Assembly: GCA_017551675.1 (NCBI GenBank)
Contig: JAFZLC010000030.1
Coordinates: forward strand, 103,604-167,603
From: Paludibacteraceae bacterium
GTDB taxonomy: Bacteria; Bacteroidota; Bacteroidia; Bacteroidales; Paludibacteraceae
DNA length: 64,000 nt
Direction of reading: 5' to 3'
Shown here one piece after another: positions 63,483-64,000 of this stretch (position 1 is the stretch's first letter; every line of letters starts with the position of its first letter). The translations under genes were made by a program, and so were the position numbers. The notes beneath the pieces were generated by a model that was not told where the DNA came from, searched no databases, and saw nothing but the letters and a program-made list of their open reading frames with translations.

Positions 63483-64000
63483 TTGTTTTCACGCTTTATG
63501 AATAATCATACCAGCGAATTTTTATCGTTTTTTTATTGCGAATAATGCTGTTTTAGATTAAGTTTTCCAAGAATATGAATTCTTAATTACTTGATCATAA
63601 AGCGTTCACTTATGATAGTGCAAAGTTCGTGCCAAACTTTTTAAGGATGAGTTTTATATATATATCGCACATACAAAAATCAATATGAACTATGGAATTT
63701 TAGATTTTTTGAAACCATTTGAAAATTCTCTCTATCTTGTTGATTGTCAGTAGAGACGAACTGTTTTGCATCTCCAACCAAACAGACGCAAAGCATTGCG
63801 TCTCTTCTATGTTGTAAACCAAGAAAAAATCCAAAAAAATTTTTATCAAAATTTATAAACCGTTGATAATCAACCTGTAATTTAAATATATTTGTTAAAC
63901 ATGCGCACAACAAAGATTCAACAACTCTTTTTTTAGAGTTGCATCCCTCCCGAAGCTAGGAAGAAGCCATAAGACAATCTTCAATCAGAGATTTGCCGAA

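Larger units (their letters stand above)
62935..64000. other. Gene-poor region at the window end
   Basis: No convincing protein gene in about 1.07 kb; a 77-codon minus-strand frame at 63680-63913 lacks coding character. Contents: a plus-strand -7 box TAGATTTGC (63003-63011) followed by a leader-hairpin relative (63016-63040); the second small-RNA copy (63405-63482 core); hairpin AGACGCAA/TTGCGTCT (63785-63804); and hairpin CAACTCT/AGAGTTG (63922-63941). The final bases show nothing recognisable. Confidence 0.45.

Noticed and set aside
63680..63913. 77-codon minus-strand open frame near the window end
   Set aside because: Composition, lack of a start context and overlap with an inverted repeat (63785-63804) give no coding support.
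1..64000. tRNA genes, rRNA genes, CRISPR arrays, insertion sequences
   Set aside because: No T-loop consensus, rRNA stretch, regularly spaced direct repeats or transposase was found on either strand by eye.

Overview
The window is a stretch of Bacteroidota chromosome, most likely order Bacteroidales and close to Prevotella-type gut or rumen bacteria. The evidence is: repeated -7 promoter boxes of the TAnnTTTG(C) type; a hybrid two-component system; a type IX secretion (T9SS)-like C-terminal domain; the rpmB-rpmG-DUF4295 cluster beside cinA; a short 286-residue RpoD; and secreted mannan/glucan/xylan enzymes. I found no rRNA, tRNA, CRISPR array or insertion sequence.

Layout. 1-9.7 kb: the 3' part of a GH26-CBM-GH5 secreted mannanase, a secreted protein with three cysteine-rich repeats, a tail-anchored coiled-coil protein, and an acetyltransferase overlapping a large hybrid two-component regulator. 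9.7-21.7 kb: a remnant of a secreted-protein C-terminus, then a minus-strand block made of a WYL regulator, a DnaQ-like exonuclease, a PLD-SNF2 helicase, a DUF1016 PD-(D/E)XK nuclease, an Eco57I/PglX-like adenine methylase and an SMC-like ATPase. Its core matches the helicase-methylase-ATPase (Hma) defence architecture plus a nuclease. 21.7-32.5 kb: lipoproteins, a GH5 glucanase, ribosomal proteins L28/L33 with DUF4295, CinA, a BtuG-like propeller lipoprotein, a YolD/UvrX-type polymerase pair and an ACT-ACT-metallo-beta-lactamase fusion. 32.5-33.3 kb is a gene desert with two convergent candidate small RNAs.

33.3-46.3 kb: a frameshifted membrane protein, an FGE-like lipoprotein, a GH25 lysozyme, ybeY, folK, purE, a CBM6-CE1 esterase, prfC, trmD, a phosphoethanolamine transferase, a PBP4-type peptidase and a PagL-like beta-barrel. 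46.3-56.8 kb: a five-gene minus-strand operon (vWA protein, tubulin/FtsZ-like protein, large membrane protein, transglutaminase-like membrane protein, membrane zinc protease) that looks like a membrane-remodelling system. 57-61.5 kb: rpoD, pyrE, an SRPBCC protein, pta and ackA. 61.7-64 kb: a YD-repeat secreted protein and a gene-poor end with a second, near-identical copy of one candidate small RNA.

The strongest unexplained signals are: (i) the tubulin-like/vWA/transglutaminase/protease operon; (ii) the Hma-like defence operon, whose proteins carry three copies of a short NRQ peptide, one encoded by a perfect DNA palindrome; (iii) a conserved small-RNA family with compensatory stem changes; (iv) a dispersed leader hairpin (core GGTGRGTT..TATAAA..CACC) that often sits just downstream of -7 boxes. 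All calls are read from sequence; no database search was run.
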